Source of the DNA: CAYZGU01 sp964478165
GTDB taxonomy: Bacteria > Poribacteria > WGA-4E > JAJDTR01
Direction: 5' to 3'
Assembly: GCA_964478165.1 (NCBI GenBank)
Contig: CAYZGU010000026.1
Coordinates: 61,811 to 125,810, forward strand
DNA: 64,000 nucleotides
This document shows, piece after piece, positions 29,303 through 39,485 of this stretch (position 1 is the stretch's first letter; the number at the start of each line of letters is the position of its first letter). The notes under the pieces were generated by a model, which was given only the letters and a program-made list of their open reading frames with translations, searched no databases and was not told the DNA's origin. Made by a program: the position numbers and the translations under genes.

Positions 29303-29599
29303 ATGGGATTAGATTGGAAACCACGCCATCGTGATACATTAATTGGAAACATTTCCTGGTTAGCCCGTATCACTGATAAGGCAAATGCCAAGCTAGCTGG
29401 CACCATTGGTGACTACATTTACCCGTGACCAGCAGATCAAAAGTTCCTGGAGGAACATAAATTAAGTGCTGAAGCTTTCGTTGACATGGTGAAGAAGTAC
29501 CCTTCGGATGACGAGATGATTGCTGCAATTCAATCACTCACAAACACAGCGGGGGAACAGAACGCCAAGAAAAGCAATTCGAAGCGAAGTAAATCTTAA
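29303..29599 (+). CDS. DUF5069-like protein with in-frame TGA (candidate selenocysteine at codon 42)
   Basis: A 98-codon frame runs from the ATG at 29303 to TAA at 29597-29599 and is interrupted only by TGA at 29426-29428. On both sides the translation fits the DUF5069 family as I remember it: WLARITDKANAKLAGTIGDY before, and PADQKFLEEHKLS after. The TGA sits in the segment IYP-x-PADQ, where relatives typically have a cysteine. A strong AGGAGGGAGG ribosome site lies before the ATG. A hairpin with a 5-bp stem lies 14 bases after the TGA. The simplest readings are selenocysteine insertion, a single nonsense mutation or a sequencing error. The function of DUF5069 is unknown. Confidence 0.65.
29443..29456 (+). 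promoter_or_regulatory. SECIS-like hairpin downstream of the in-frame TGA
   Basis: GTTCC at 29443-29447 pairs perfectly with GGAAC at 29452-29456 around a TGGA loop. The loop has a G at its second position and begins 19 bases after the TGA, which fits the usual rule for bacterial SECIS elements. The stem is short, so chance cannot be excluded. Confidence 0.45.
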
Positions 29600-29719
29600 T
29601 GTGCGAGACGTAATACTTGGACAATTCGTGTTTTGTCATTGCGTTCGTTACGCACCGTGTGCCTGACATTACACATCCCACGAATTACGTCTCGATCATT
29701 GCCATGGGAGACCCTATTC

Positions 29720-30784
29720 TTGCATTTAAAAGCTTTTCGTAATCAGTTGGATCTTATCGATGATCAGATATTAGACTTACTCGCTCAACGTGCGGAGATA
29801 GTGCAGAAAATAGGCGAACTAAAAGCCGGCACGGGTGAGGAAAACGTTTATGTTCCACATCGAGAAAAAGAGATTATCGCGCGATTGAAGGCGAAGAACA
29901 AAGGCGTGTTCCCAGCGGACGCGCTGGAGACGATCTATACCGAGGTCATTTCTGCATGTCGCTCCTTGGAAAAACCGCTAGAAATTGCTTTCCTCGGTCC
30001 AGTCGGCAGTTTTGGACATGCAGCATGTCTACGACACTTTGGTTCATCGGCAGAACTCATTCCAATAGTAGATCAAGCTGACATCTTCAAGGAGGTTGAG
30101 GCTGGAAGAGCTGATTACGGTGTGGTCGCGATTGAAAATTCAACAAATGGGACAGTCCGCGATGTGCTAGAAATGTTTGAGCATACGACCTTGCAAATCT
30201 GCGCAGAGGTTTTTCTACCAATTGACCAAAATCTGCTCTCGAAGGAACGATTAGCTGATATTACGAAAGTCTACTCACACCCCCAACCCTTCGCGCAATG
30301 TCGTGAATGGTTGGGAAAAAGTCTGCGAGGCGTGGAGCAGGTCGAAGTTGCCAGTACGTCGGAAGCAGCATCACTGGCGGCAGGAGAACGGGGTGCATCA
30401 GCCATCGCGAGCAGACTCGCAGCGGACATCTACAAGCTGTCGATTGTTGGTGAATCAATCATGGACGACACGAACAACACGACACGATTTCTCGTTGTGG
30501 GACATCATCCCGCAGGAAAAAGCGGTCGCGATCGCACCTCTATCTTTGTCGCTATTAAAGACAGAATCGGAGCCTTGTGCCAAGTTTTGAGTATTTTCCA
30601 AAGCCACAAAATCAACATGAGCAAAATTGAATCATTGCCGGCACGAACGAAAGCGTGGGAGTATGTTTTCTTCATTGATCTCGAAGGACACCTCGAGGAT
30701 TCTAGCATTAGAACTGCCTTGGCGCAGGTTGAAGCGCTGTCTGTCCATGCCAAGACATTGGGATCCTACACTCGAGGAACCTAG
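29720..30784 (+). CDS. pheA: Bifunctional chorismate mutase/prephenate dehydratase
   Basis: The frame is open from 29633, but the chorismate mutase domain begins right after a TTG at 29720, which has GGGAG upstream; this start gives about 354 residues. Residues 3-85 form an AroQ-type chorismate mutase (RNQLDLIDDQILDLLAQRA). Residues 92-270 form the prephenate dehydratase with FLGPVGSFGHAA, AIENSTNGTV and the catalytic TRF motif in DDTNNTTRFLVVG. The C-terminal ACT domain has IESLPAR where most have the phenylalanine-binding ESRP motif, so feedback control may differ. It catalyses chorismate to prephenate to phenylpyruvate. It is convergent with the CPBP gene. Confidence 0.93.
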   Translation: MHLKAFRNQLDLIDDQILDLLAQRAEIVQKIGELKAGTGEENVYVPHREKEIIARLKAKNKGVFPADALETIYTEVISACRSLEKPLEIAFLGPVGSFGHAACLRHFGSSAELIPIVDQADIFKEVEAGRADYGVVAIENSTNGTVRDVLEMFEHTTLQICAEVFLPIDQNLLSKERLADITKVYSHPQPFAQCREWLGKSLRGVEQVEVASTSEAASLAAGERGASAIASRLAADIYKLSIVGESIMDDTNNTTRFLVVGHHPAGKSGRDRTSIFVAIKDRIGALCQVLSIFQSHKINMSKIESLPARTKAWEYVFFIDLEGHLEDSSIRTALAQVEALSVHAKTLGSYTRGT

Positions 30785-30848
30785 TGCAAAACGGCCGGAC
30801 CTTGGATGTATCGAAGCCTCAGACATTTCCCCTCTCACATTCCCTCGA

Positions 30849-31862
30849 CTATGTATTTTGCAACCACATCACAAGGGAAATCAAGTGAACCAAGCCATGC
30901 GTCAATAGTGACGGAATCAATGAACGATATTGTCGAAACAGCAACGCCGATATGACGCCAAGAATAAAGGATGGGAAGAGTTGGATGGGACCGCCATGAA
31001 ACACGGCGAAGAAGAACGCACTTCCGAAAAGACCCGTGAGATGCCCCCACCGTTCACACAATGCGGGATACGCGATTCCCCTAAACAGCATTTCTTCAGC
31101 AAACGGAGAAAGAAACAACGACACAAAGATAACGAGGATTATCGTTGTATCTAATCCATGAGGCATATAGATTGCCTGATGACGCTGCTCCGCCTTAAGC
31201 AGGTCATCCAAAAGCGACAGGGAAGTCAATCCACTAATGGATGAGATGAAGTTAACCGTCGCTACCGAGATGAGATACACGAGTGGCGCAATCAGAAGAG
31301 GGGGAATAATCGAACGGAGTTCAAAGTCGCGTCGGAGACCAACGCACTGCATCGACCTTCGGTACCGCACAGCGATGCAGTGTATACACAGCCAAATGAG
31401 TACATTCGCCACAACAAGTTCAACTATGTAAAGGTGCGTATGTGATACTGATTCCATACGAACACCCTCACTTAACACATCTGAACCACTTGTCATGAGT
31501 ATTGCCAGATGACCGAACCTCTCAGTCATCCACGCGATGAAAAAAATGACGGCTGCATCCGAGGGTTTAAAATATCCGTGCAACCGTTCTGCCGTTTCTC
31601 CTGAAGTAAAGAATCGTTCGCATTGTGCACACTTACGAGATCCCGCATTGTTCTTCCCACTACAGGCCGGACACGTCCAAATTAGTTCTGGTTTAATCCT
31701 CCAGAAATAAAGAGGGAAGCACGCCTCTGGCATTAGAAGCGTTCCTAAAACCCAGAACATAGATTCTTCTCCTCGCCTCTTTACGTGACTGTAGACCCAA
31801 AACCCTGCGCCACCGTGGAGTATCGCTAGTAGAAATAGACCGTACGCCTCTTGCCCTGACAA
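30849..31862 (-). CDS. CPBP family intramembrane metalloprotease with N-terminal zinc ribbon
   Basis: A TTG at 31862 with AAGGGG upstream gives 337 residues. Two N-terminal hydrophobic segments are followed by a zinc-ribbon-like pair CPAC and CAQC at about 64-80, then several further membrane helices. The CPBP (Abi) motif EEMLFRG and a later FFFAVFHGG histidine motif mark a glutamic/metallo intramembrane protease of the Rce1 type. The family processes or degrades membrane proteins and peptides; bacterial members sometimes give bacteriocin self-immunity. No bacteriocin genes are near. The attached zinc ribbon is unusual but seen in some relatives. Confidence 0.85.
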   Translation of the reverse strand: MSGQEAYGLFLLAILHGGAGFWVYSHVKRRGEESMFWVLGTLLMPEACFPLYFWRIKPELIWTCPACSGKNNAGSRKCAQCERFFTSGETAERLHGYFKPSDAAVIFFIAWMTERFGHLAILMTSGSDVLSEGVRMESVSHTHLYIVELVVANVLIWLCIHCIAVRYRRSMQCVGLRRDFELRSIIPPLLIAPLVYLISVATVNFISSISGLTSLSLLDDLLKAEQRHQAIYMPHGLDTTIILVIFVSLFLSPFAEEMLFRGIAYPALCERWGHLTGLFGSAFFFAVFHGGPIQLFPSFILGVISALLFRQYRSLIPSLLTHGLVHLISLVMWLQNT

Positions 31863-33480
31863 ATCACACCCCTTGCAAATCTAACAGTCGATTTGCTCTC
31901 AGTAGTTGGTAGAATTCTTTGATTGCTATCCAGAGTTTTGCTTTCCATCGAGTGTTCTAGCGGAGAACCGATGGTTGATTCAACCGCGTTGACCGGGAGC
32001 ACGCCAAGATTGTAATCCCCTCGGCTGCAATCAATCGCAAAAGGACTCGCACTAGCAATAGCTCCCACTGAAGGCTGAACCGCGTTGCCATCTGTTTGCA
32101 CTGATTTGGTTCAGATTGGAACCAGCCAGACAGTCAAAGTGAGCATGCGTGAGCCACCCGCGAATTCGCGGCAACCATATAGGTGAATGCTTTGAGTTGT
32201 TAAGGCGGCTGCAGAGTGTGGTATCCTGTTTGATAGAACGACACAGAATTTATACAACTGGACCAGTATTGTGCTCCAGTTAAGAGCACACATCAGAACG
32301 GAACCCTAGTGTGGGTGAACCTATGCGCATAGGTTCACTCGCGGTGCCGACAGACATCGAAACCTCTAGAGCAAGGCAGCTTCGTGGCACTGATTCTTTC
32401 TTCTTCACAAGTCCCAAGCGCAGTCGACATTGAGTCAACGTAAATCATTAGTTTTCGCATGTCCGCCCACCATTTTAGCTTTTTTGCGCATCAGGGTCAA
32501 TAAAAATGTCTCCATAATGCTTGCCCGAAGAAATTACGTCACCAGCACAAGCTGCCCAATCCCCCAGATTTATCTTCAACATATCTCTATTTTGCTCTCC
32601 TTAGGGAAGCTCTTCCAGGGGTTTTTTACGCTTTTCTCTGCATCTCAATTTAACTATCTTGTGTCCTACTTCCTTCCAAAACAAGACGTCTCAGAACGCC
32701 CATCGGAAGGCCATGAGCCAAACCAAGTATCCCGCGTCGAACCGAGACTCGCCACTGCAACAGAACACCCCGTTCGTAGGCAGCCGTTACAAACCCACTA
32801 AAAACCACTGAGCAATTGCCGCAAGTGCGTTTCCGTCTGCATCTGCCTGATTCATTCCTTTTCACATCGAAAAATACAATCTGGATGTCGCTGAACACCC
32901 TGGTCGTTAGAAAAAGAAACAGAGGATTCAGATTATGCTCGAAGATCGACAATGGGAAACCATAATCCTTACGGACACGATTGCAAATTCGATCCTCTTC
33001 GCAAGAATTTGGAGTGCGACATTGAAAGCTCCAAGAATCATCGAAGACCGCTACCATTCGACACCCCCACCTAACTAAACATTCAGCCCTTGCCAACGAG
33101 TCCTTTCTCGGCAAAGGTGTTGATGTGACCGAGTTTAAAATTGATAATTCCCACGGTCTAGAACCAGTCAGTACGATACTTTTTGTAGTTCAGCGCACAG
33201 AGCACCGATCCGTTTCTAACCGCACTGGATTGTTGGAGTCACACTAATACTATACTGAACTGCGTTCCCAAGTATGTCTGCCCGCCTGGAAAACAATAAA
33301 ACGTGTTCTCCAATTCCCTCATTTCCTTTTCTTTCGCCGAACTCGCAGCACTTGCCTGTGCAACTGTCCGGCGGGAAGCAATCTCATTTTTCAAATTCAA
33401 GCACACAAGATATTGTCACTGCTAACCAATTCAATTTGATGTACGATTGCAACAGCGGTTTTCTGTCTAATTCTCCCATT
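31863..33480. other. Gene-poor stretch (1.6 kb)
   Basis: No supported gene. The longest frame here (minus strand, about 32650-33114) has no recognisable motif and overlaps no ribosome site. It may include the lost N-terminal part of the transporter pseudogene that follows. Confidence 0.4.
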
Positions 33481-33489
33481 CGAGGATCT

Positions 33490-34230
33490 AATTACAGTCC
33501 ATAAACAGATTCTCGGATACGAAGGGTTGCGTTGTTAGAATCGGCAATCGTTGATGTCCGTTTGGACGTTACGCTCTTTCTGATCGCAATTAAGAAAGGC
33601 CCGCTCATCTCATACCATGGCAGTGGGAATCCTTCAACCCTTGAGCATACTATTGTTCGAATGGTTGTTGCGACGCTCAACACTGAATTGGGCTTTGGTA
33701 GTAGCAGGTTGCTTTATCATGGCGGACGTGATTTTGCTGTCTCGCAAACCAGAACAAACTCTGGAAACGTCCGACAAATCAGCCACAGATACAGTTGATG
33801 AGACAGCATTGGGATTATCCACCACCTCGCTCTGTGGATTAAGCGCAGTCATACTCAAGACAAACCTGATACACCTTACCCCCGCTCAAGCTGACACGTG
33901 CGACTAACATTTGTCTCACTCTTTCTTTACATCATCTCCACCTACTCTAGACAGAAACAAGGACAAATGCATTCCCTCTCTTTTCTATTAATCGCTAGTA
34001 CCGCCCTGCTGAGCTTTGGGCTTGACTCTCTGCGATGCTTAACTACGCTCGAAGAGATTGGTCACTCCAAGACAGCCATGCTGATGTCGACTTCGCCAGT
34101 CATCACTCCCATCCTGGAATCAGCCTTGCTCTAGGAGCGCATCGCCCTCTAGTTCGTAGTAGGAATGCCACTATACATCCTGGGCGTGTAGTGGGTGTCG
34201 AAATGAGCCGGAACCGATTCTCTCGCTAAG
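33490..34230 (+). pseudogene. EamA/DMT-superfamily transporter remnant
   Basis: Three frames read in succession reconstruct an EamA-type permease. Around 33565-33610 the text reads TLFLIAIKKGPLIS. After a frameshift, 33617-33770 reads VGILQPLSILLFEWLLRRS and then a membrane helix ending ILLSRKPE. After another shift near 33897, the frame to 34131 gives the second domain, with IGHSKTAMLMSTSPVITPIL. In-frame TAG codons then interrupt the expected ERIAL and VVGMPLYILGV segments. Two frameshifts and at least three stops make this a dead gene. The N-terminal half of domain one was not found. Confidence 0.7.
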
Positions 34231-34584
34231 AAACACGACCCGTTTTTTCTTGTGCAACATCCACATATCATAGTATAATTACTGAAATCATCGTAAGCAC
34301 TTCGTCTTCCCCGTCTTTAACCGGTTCATTCAAAATTGAGAACCCAAACCGGAACGGAGAATACACGGACACTTTCAATCTGCCGCGCGTCTAATCGACG
34401 GCGCCTACGACTCCCTAAATGAGTGGAGGCATTTACCATTGTATTTGCGCTTTCCCTATGAACGAGCGGAAGAAAGCTAGTATGATGTGATTTTGCACCT
34501 TTTCGGTGCCCGCCCGAATTAGGCGCTCCCTTGCTTTTGGATTTAACCGCAACCACCCCCATGAAAAGTTAGGAGAACATTGTC

Positions 34585-35466
34585 ATGACTGAATTTCGAG
34601 GCATTTTTCCTGCGGTTGCCACCCCAATGACACGCGAAGGAAAGTTACACGAGCCTGCTTTCCGTCAGATGATCGAATTTAACATTCAGGCCGGAGTCAA
34701 TGGATTCTGGGTGGCTGGTGGTAGTGGCGAAAGTGTATTGCTCAGCGATGAGGAGAACAATCGTATTGCTGAGATAGTTTCAGATCAGAACCAAGGCCGT
34801 GTCCAAAACATCATGCACGTAGGTGCATCAACCACCCCACGTGCAGCTGACATGGCTGAACATGCGGCACGGGCAGGTGTAGAGGCCATCTGCTGCGTAC
34901 CTCCATTCTTCTATGGACGTTCGCATGAAGAGATTGTCGAGCATTATCGCATCGTCGCAGCCGCAGCAAACCTTCCCCTTTTTGTATACAACTTGCCAGG
35001 ATCAACGGGCGTTGAAATTACCCCAGACCTGATGAAGAGAATCCAGGACAAAGTACCCCAACTCACGGGTCTAAAGCATTCATCAATCCATTTCTATAAC
35101 ATCCGCGCCTTCGTCAAGATGGGGTTGTCGGCAATGATTGGAAGCTCCCGATTAATGCTACCCGCTCTGACGATAGGAGCGGTGGGTTGTGTAGATGGTC
35201 CACCAAGTCTTGCCCCTGAGATATGGGTACAAATCTGGAATGACTACAAAGCGGGAGCTCTTAAAAAGGCCGAAGCCACTCAGGATCGGGCAAGTGCGCT
35301 GACAGATGCACTTTTGAAATGTGGAGAATTTCACGCAGTTCTCAAGGCCGCCCTCACCGAACGGCTCGGTGTTGATTGCGGTGCTCCACGCCCGCCGGGC
35401 AGGCCCCTTACCGAGACACAACGCATAACCCTGAAAACCATGCTTACACAACAAGGCCTAACCTAG
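34585..35466 (+). CDS. DapA/N-acetylneuraminate lyase family aldolase
   Basis: The 293-residue protein is a class I TIM-barrel aldolase of the dihydrodipicolinate synthase family. It has the GGSGES loop at 45-50, the catalytic tyrosine in VYNLPGS (Tyr135) and the Schiff-base lysine in TGLKHSS (Lys164). The family includes lysine synthesis, sialic acid lyase and several sugar-acid aldolases. The GGSGES loop differs from the GTTGE of true DapA, so a sugar-acid or sialic-acid-like substrate is more likely. An AGGAGA ribosome site precedes the ATG. It is followed by an HpaI-type aldolase gene. Confidence 0.88.
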   Translation: MTEFRGIFPAVATPMTREGKLHEPAFRQMIEFNIQAGVNGFWVAGGSGESVLLSDEENNRIAEIVSDQNQGRVQNIMHVGASTTPRAADMAEHAARAGVEAICCVPPFFYGRSHEEIVEHYRIVAAAANLPLFVYNLPGSTGVEITPDLMKRIQDKVPQLTGLKHSSIHFYNIRAFVKMGLSAMIGSSRLMLPALTIGAVGCVDGPPSLAPEIWVQIWNDYKAGALKKAEATQDRASALTDALLKCGEFHAVLKAALTERLGVDCGAPRPPGRPLTETQRITLKTMLTQQGLT

Positions 35467-35686
35467 TCCGAGCCTATCACGCAAAAATAGGCCTTTAGTC
35501 CTAGGAACCTCAAAGTCCGCTGCAAGAGCATCTCATTGGCAACACCGAAACTTCTTTCTATCTGTAGAATCCTGGAATAGTATTAATGTACAGCGCCAAG
35601 ATTTTCGTTCCCTTGCACAAGAGATGCTTTTATGTAAGCAGAGAAAGCACATGCGGAATAACCCTTACAAATCTGTCAAAAAAAAT

Positions 35687-36478
35687 ATGAGAGCAAACAA
35701 CATTAAGGAAACTTTGCAGCGTGGTGACGTTCTAGTCGGTACATTTGTGATGCAGTTTGCTGTCCCATCGATATCGACGATTCTTGCCAGCGCCGGCGCA
35801 GACTTTATAATTGTCGATATGGAACACACCGCCTTCACCATTGAGAAAGTAGAGAACATCGTTAGAGCAGCGCGAGGCTCAAATCTTCCCAGTATTGTTC
35901 GTGTACCGACCATCGAACGTCATTTTATATCTAGAGCACTAGATGTCGGAGCTTCCGGTCTAATGATTCCCCGGATCGAATGCGCTGAAGATGTGGAAAC
36001 CGTAATGAAATACGCGAAGTATGCTCCTGAAGGAGACCGTGGCGTCGCGTTCGGCGTTGGGCACGACGATTTCGGTGACTTCCGAAAATTAGACGGTGTA
36101 GAGTACGTCGCCCAGGCCAACGAGGAAATCCTTATAATCGGCCAGATTGAAACGGTAAACGGCGTGGAGAACTTCGACCAGATTCTAGCAACCGATGGTC
36201 TCGACGCAATATTCCTTGGCCCCTACGACCTATCTGCATCCATGGGAATTGCCGGACAACTCGACCATCCAGACCTCGTCGCGATAATCGAAACCATCAT
36301 TACTAAATCCAAAGAACACAACATCATACTGGGTAGCTACGTCAATGATTACGACAGCGGTCATCAATGGATTGACGCTGGAGTCCAGTTAATTGCCTGT
36401 GGAAATGACGCTTTTCTATTTACGTGCAAATTCGCGGAAGAGAATGAAAAATTTAAAGAACACAAGTCAACCAAATAA
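35687..36478 (+). CDS. HpcH/HpaI family class II aldolase
   Basis: The frame opens at 35624 and has ATGs at 35651 and 35687. The last is chosen because the family usually starts just before the RGDVLVGTFV-like segment, though 35651 cannot be excluded. Motifs include DMEHTAFT with the catalytic histidine, the metal ligand glutamate in IETVNGVEN and the aspartate in LGPYDLSASMG. Enzymes of this family cleave 2-keto-3-deoxy acids or related hydroxy-keto acids with a divalent metal. Together with the preceding DapA-like gene this suggests sugar-acid or uronate breakdown, but no transporter or dehydratase is adjacent. Confidence 0.88.
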   Translation: MRANNIKETLQRGDVLVGTFVMQFAVPSISTILASAGADFIIVDMEHTAFTIEKVENIVRAARGSNLPSIVRVPTIERHFISRALDVGASGLMIPRIECAEDVETVMKYAKYAPEGDRGVAFGVGHDDFGDFRKLDGVEYVAQANEEILIIGQIETVNGVENFDQILATDGLDAIFLGPYDLSASMGIAGQLDHPDLVAIIETIITKSKEHNIILGSYVNDYDSGHQWIDAGVQLIACGNDAFLFTCKFAEENEKFKEHKSTK

Positions 36479-37082
36479 TTAATTGATTGGGAACTTGCGG
36501 ACATGCAATGTAAAGTCAATCTTATCGTCCGCTTCAATCTCATTTGGCTTCTATAGAAGCACTAATACTTCATAAATTATAACTTAGATTGGACCATTTT
36601 TCTACTGTTCCTTAGTCACCGTTAGATAATCAGTAGAGCCAAATCCACAAAGATAATCAACATGTCCGCAACCTACGACAGACACGAACGTCCTCGGTGG
36701 ACTACAAATTTCAAACCCAATCATATGCACAACTGTGTTACATAATCCCGAACATTGAAGGGGTGTTGCGTAACATAATCTACACGTTCGCCCTGGAAGC
36801 CTGACAGGTGAACCTGATTCTCGAGTTCTCAACAACAACTAACACGCCCGCCAATGTCCATACGCGTTAGACGTTGCAAAGCATGTTGCAGCAACACAGC
36901 CGAAAACCAACTACATCACAGCGTACGAATCGCTTGCAAACTTCCAGGGCTTGGCATCCCATTCTTTGGTTCAGTTTGCTTACCTCACTGAACTTTCTAT
37001 TAACATTAGGCCTACCTCTGACCGCAACAAAAGAGCTTATGCGCCGAATCTTGAAAGGAGCATACAATGACGCAGAATAGAA
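36479..37082. other. Intergenic gap without recognised content
   Basis: Nothing was recognised on either strand. Frames are short and without motifs. Confidence 0.4.
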
Positions 37083-37570
37083 GTGAACATAATTCAGAAG
37101 AAAGGAATCAAATTGCCCGGGAAACTTACTATTGTTAGGGGAACAGGCGCCATTGGTACCGGTCAACGGATTTCAGTCCTTTTGGCCCGCGAGGGTTCAA
37201 ACGTCTTATCGGTTGACCGACTAGAAACAATAGCCTTAAAGGCACTCAAGACAATTAAAAACAGGTGGTGTGGCGTCCAACTCTGTCAGTAAGGCAGCAG
37301 TAGACGCAGCCTACCGAGTGATGGTGGAAACCGCTCCGATCTAATACGGGGAGGAGTACTATCTTAATCGATAAGGCGCTAATTTCCTCATCTAGAACGG
37401 TTACCACTGTAGTCGAAGCCAATGGGACGTGGTCGTCGATGTCAATCTCAAAAGAGCGATGTCCGACAACAAGTACGCCATCTCCAAGATAATCTCAATC
37501 GGCGATGGCGCGATGTAAACAACTCCTCAATCGATAGGATACGCTTAGACTGAAACCCAAATATTCCAGA
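37083..37570 (+). pseudogene. Short-chain dehydrogenase/reductase remnant
   Basis: At 37110-37230 the translation reads LPGKLTIVRGTGAIGTG and then ISVLLAREGSNVLSVDR, the N-terminal NAD(P)-binding half of an SDR. Further on, in other frames, come a VVEAN segment, DVVVDVNLKRAMSDNKYAISK at about 37428-37490 and VNNSSIDRIR at about 37518-37548. These match in order the intact SDR on the minus strand at 44655-45470 (DRVNQVNLKS, IVNVSSIAGIRW). Several frameshifts and a deletion remove the middle, and the catalytic YxxxK region is not found. It is a decayed paralogue. Confidence 0.65.
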
Positions 37571-37664
37571 GACGACTCGAGCGGCCATGATTACAATGGG
37601 GAGAAAAGAGCATCGAGGGCTGCTGTAGAGAAACCTGAGCCCAGTTATTTTAGCTGGTTTGTAA

Positions 37665-37693
37665 TTGACACGAATCTTTGGGACCAGTATAAT
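37665..37693 (+). promoter_or_regulatory. Perfect-consensus sigma70 promoter
   Basis: TTGACA at 37665-37670 and TATAAT at 37688-37693 with an exact 17-base spacer, about 58 bases upstream of the exported SnoaL-like gene. Confidence 0.8.
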
Positions 37694-37751
37694 ATGCAAT
37701 TGTTAGAGTCAATTTGTAACACTAAACACTAAACGACAAAGGACACTACTT

Positions 37752-38267
37752 ATGCGTAACCTTCGCTACGGCCTACTTCTTGGAACAGTCCTACTCCTCA
37801 GCATTGGACTGTCAGTGTCGTGGACAGACCACCATACGGATGCCACGCTCAAAACTGACACTGAACTTCGAAATAAAGCAATAGTCCATCGCGTCTTTAC
37901 AGAAGCCCTAAACAATGGAAATTTCGGACCATTAGAAAAGTTTGTTTCCACTGATTTTATTCGACATGGCAATCCAGAAATTACAGGTGTAGACGGCATT
38001 ATAGGGCTCCTCAACATGTACCGAAATGCCTTTCCCGATATGACCATAACCTTCGAGGATCAAATTGCTGACGGGGACAAGGTTGCCTCACGTTGGACCG
38101 CCACCGGAACTAATACCGCGCAGCTGCAGGGAATTCCGCCAACTGGAAAACAAGTAACCGTGTCAGGAATCTCCATCGAACGAATCAAGGACGGAAAAAT
38201 TGTTGAGCAATGGGAAGTCTTTGACGAACTCGGAATGTTAAAACAAATGGGGTTAATACCAGGTTAG
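37752..38267 (+). CDS. Exported SnoaL-like/ester cyclase-family protein
   Basis: The 171-residue protein starts with a signal peptide (hydrophobic at about 6-22, possible cleavage before SWTDHH). The rest is a SnoaL-like domain of the NTF2 fold: KAIVHRVFTEALNNGNF, then FVSTDFIRHG, AFPDMTITFEDQIADGDKVASRWTATGTN and a C-terminal DGKIVEQWEVFDELGML. The family includes polyketide ester cyclases but most members are of unknown function. Export is uncommon for the family. It is preceded by a perfect-consensus promoter, so it is probably strongly expressed as a single gene. Confidence 0.85.
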   Translation: MRNLRYGLLLGTVLLLSIGLSVSWTDHHTDATLKTDTELRNKAIVHRVFTEALNNGNFGPLEKFVSTDFIRHGNPEITGVDGIIGLLNMYRNAFPDMTITFEDQIADGDKVASRWTATGTNTAQLQGIPPTGKQVTVSGISIERIKDGKIVEQWEVFDELGMLKQMGLIPG

Positions 38268-39485
38268 TGTCAACGCCAGAACAGAAATACAAAGACTTTT
38301 CACCGGCCGTTTAGGCCCAACTAACGAGATGTGCTAGAGCTACTTTTTCGAACGTTGACGCTTCGTTCTCATACGCCTATAAGTGGTAAAATGGTCGCCG
38401 AATAAGAAAGCCTAAAGCGCTTCCAAACGGTACTTGGGATGCTTTTATCCACTTCTTGCAATATATCGGATGGTAAACAGAAGTCGAAATGTCCCCAAAG
38501 CAGTCGCTACAAATGTTGAATCGATGGCTTTGGAGGACCGTACATTGCAACTCAGCGTACATGCTCTCAGCCAAGCACTCGCATCATAAACACGCTCCGA
38601 ACAATAGGACTTTTGAGGAAGCGATTGCTTGCAAATTCGGCCAATTCGAAGAGTAAACTCCTCCCAATTCACAAAGCAAACGCGTCGCTCCCAGAACACC
38701 TTAGCACATAAAATGCCTAATGGGTGACGTAGACATGGGTGTTTTGTGATGCCAGGACCAGTTCCGTTAATACGACCCAATTTAAGAACAATGAAAACAG
38801 AGAACTTTGCAGGCGCTAACCTAACAGTTCTCGTCGAATTTCGATTGTCCCTCACAGACTCCGCAGAACTAACTTCTCATCGGAAACCCTAGAGCTAGAC
38901 CTCAAGTCCACCTCCCGCAGCTACTGATCAATTTTGCATATCAAATCAGCCCCAACTGTTGTGGTGTCCAATGATTCTATCGTCTCACAAGGAGTTTCAC
39001 CTCGAGATAAACACGGAACTTAACGATTCAACCTTTAGACACAGCGCGGCTGCTTCACCCTCATCGATTCAGCTTTCTCAGGATTAAACATCGGGGATTC
39101 TCATAACCAAAGGGGGTCCTAAGTTAACACATAATTCACAGCACAAAGAGCCTGCCTGGGTGTGTAACGCTATGTAGTATGGCAACGGTGCCTCCTCGGT
39201 CGCTTTTTTATCGAGACAGATGAAGGACACAATCGGTAACCTAACCAAGACCGCGCCGAAGTCGGGTTATCTTAAGAGCTTGGCGATGTGAATTTATCTG
39301 ACCGGCCATATTCATGAGATAACCCAAAAACGGCATTTGCACTGCGAATCAGATTCATATGGACAAACCGTGCCCCCACACGCTTGGTAAGGCCAACCAG
39401 TTCTGAACCTACACACCGACTCGAAAATGCTCATGGGATTCAAATAGGCATGGGAACCCTCGACATCACACGGAATATTCTGCCT
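38268..39485. other. Gene-poor stretch (1.2 kb)
   Basis: No gene or pseudogene was recognised. Frames on the minus strand (for example 38445-38855) have no motif. Confidence 0.4.

Noticed and set aside
32650..33114. Minus-strand frame of 154 codons in a gene-poor stretch
   Set aside because: No recognisable motif, unusual composition rich in Arg and Cys, and no ribosome site; probably chance.
34495..34509. Small hairpin GCACC/GGTGC before the DapA-like gene
   Set aside because: A 5-bp stem with no T-run is too weak to call a terminator or riboswitch.
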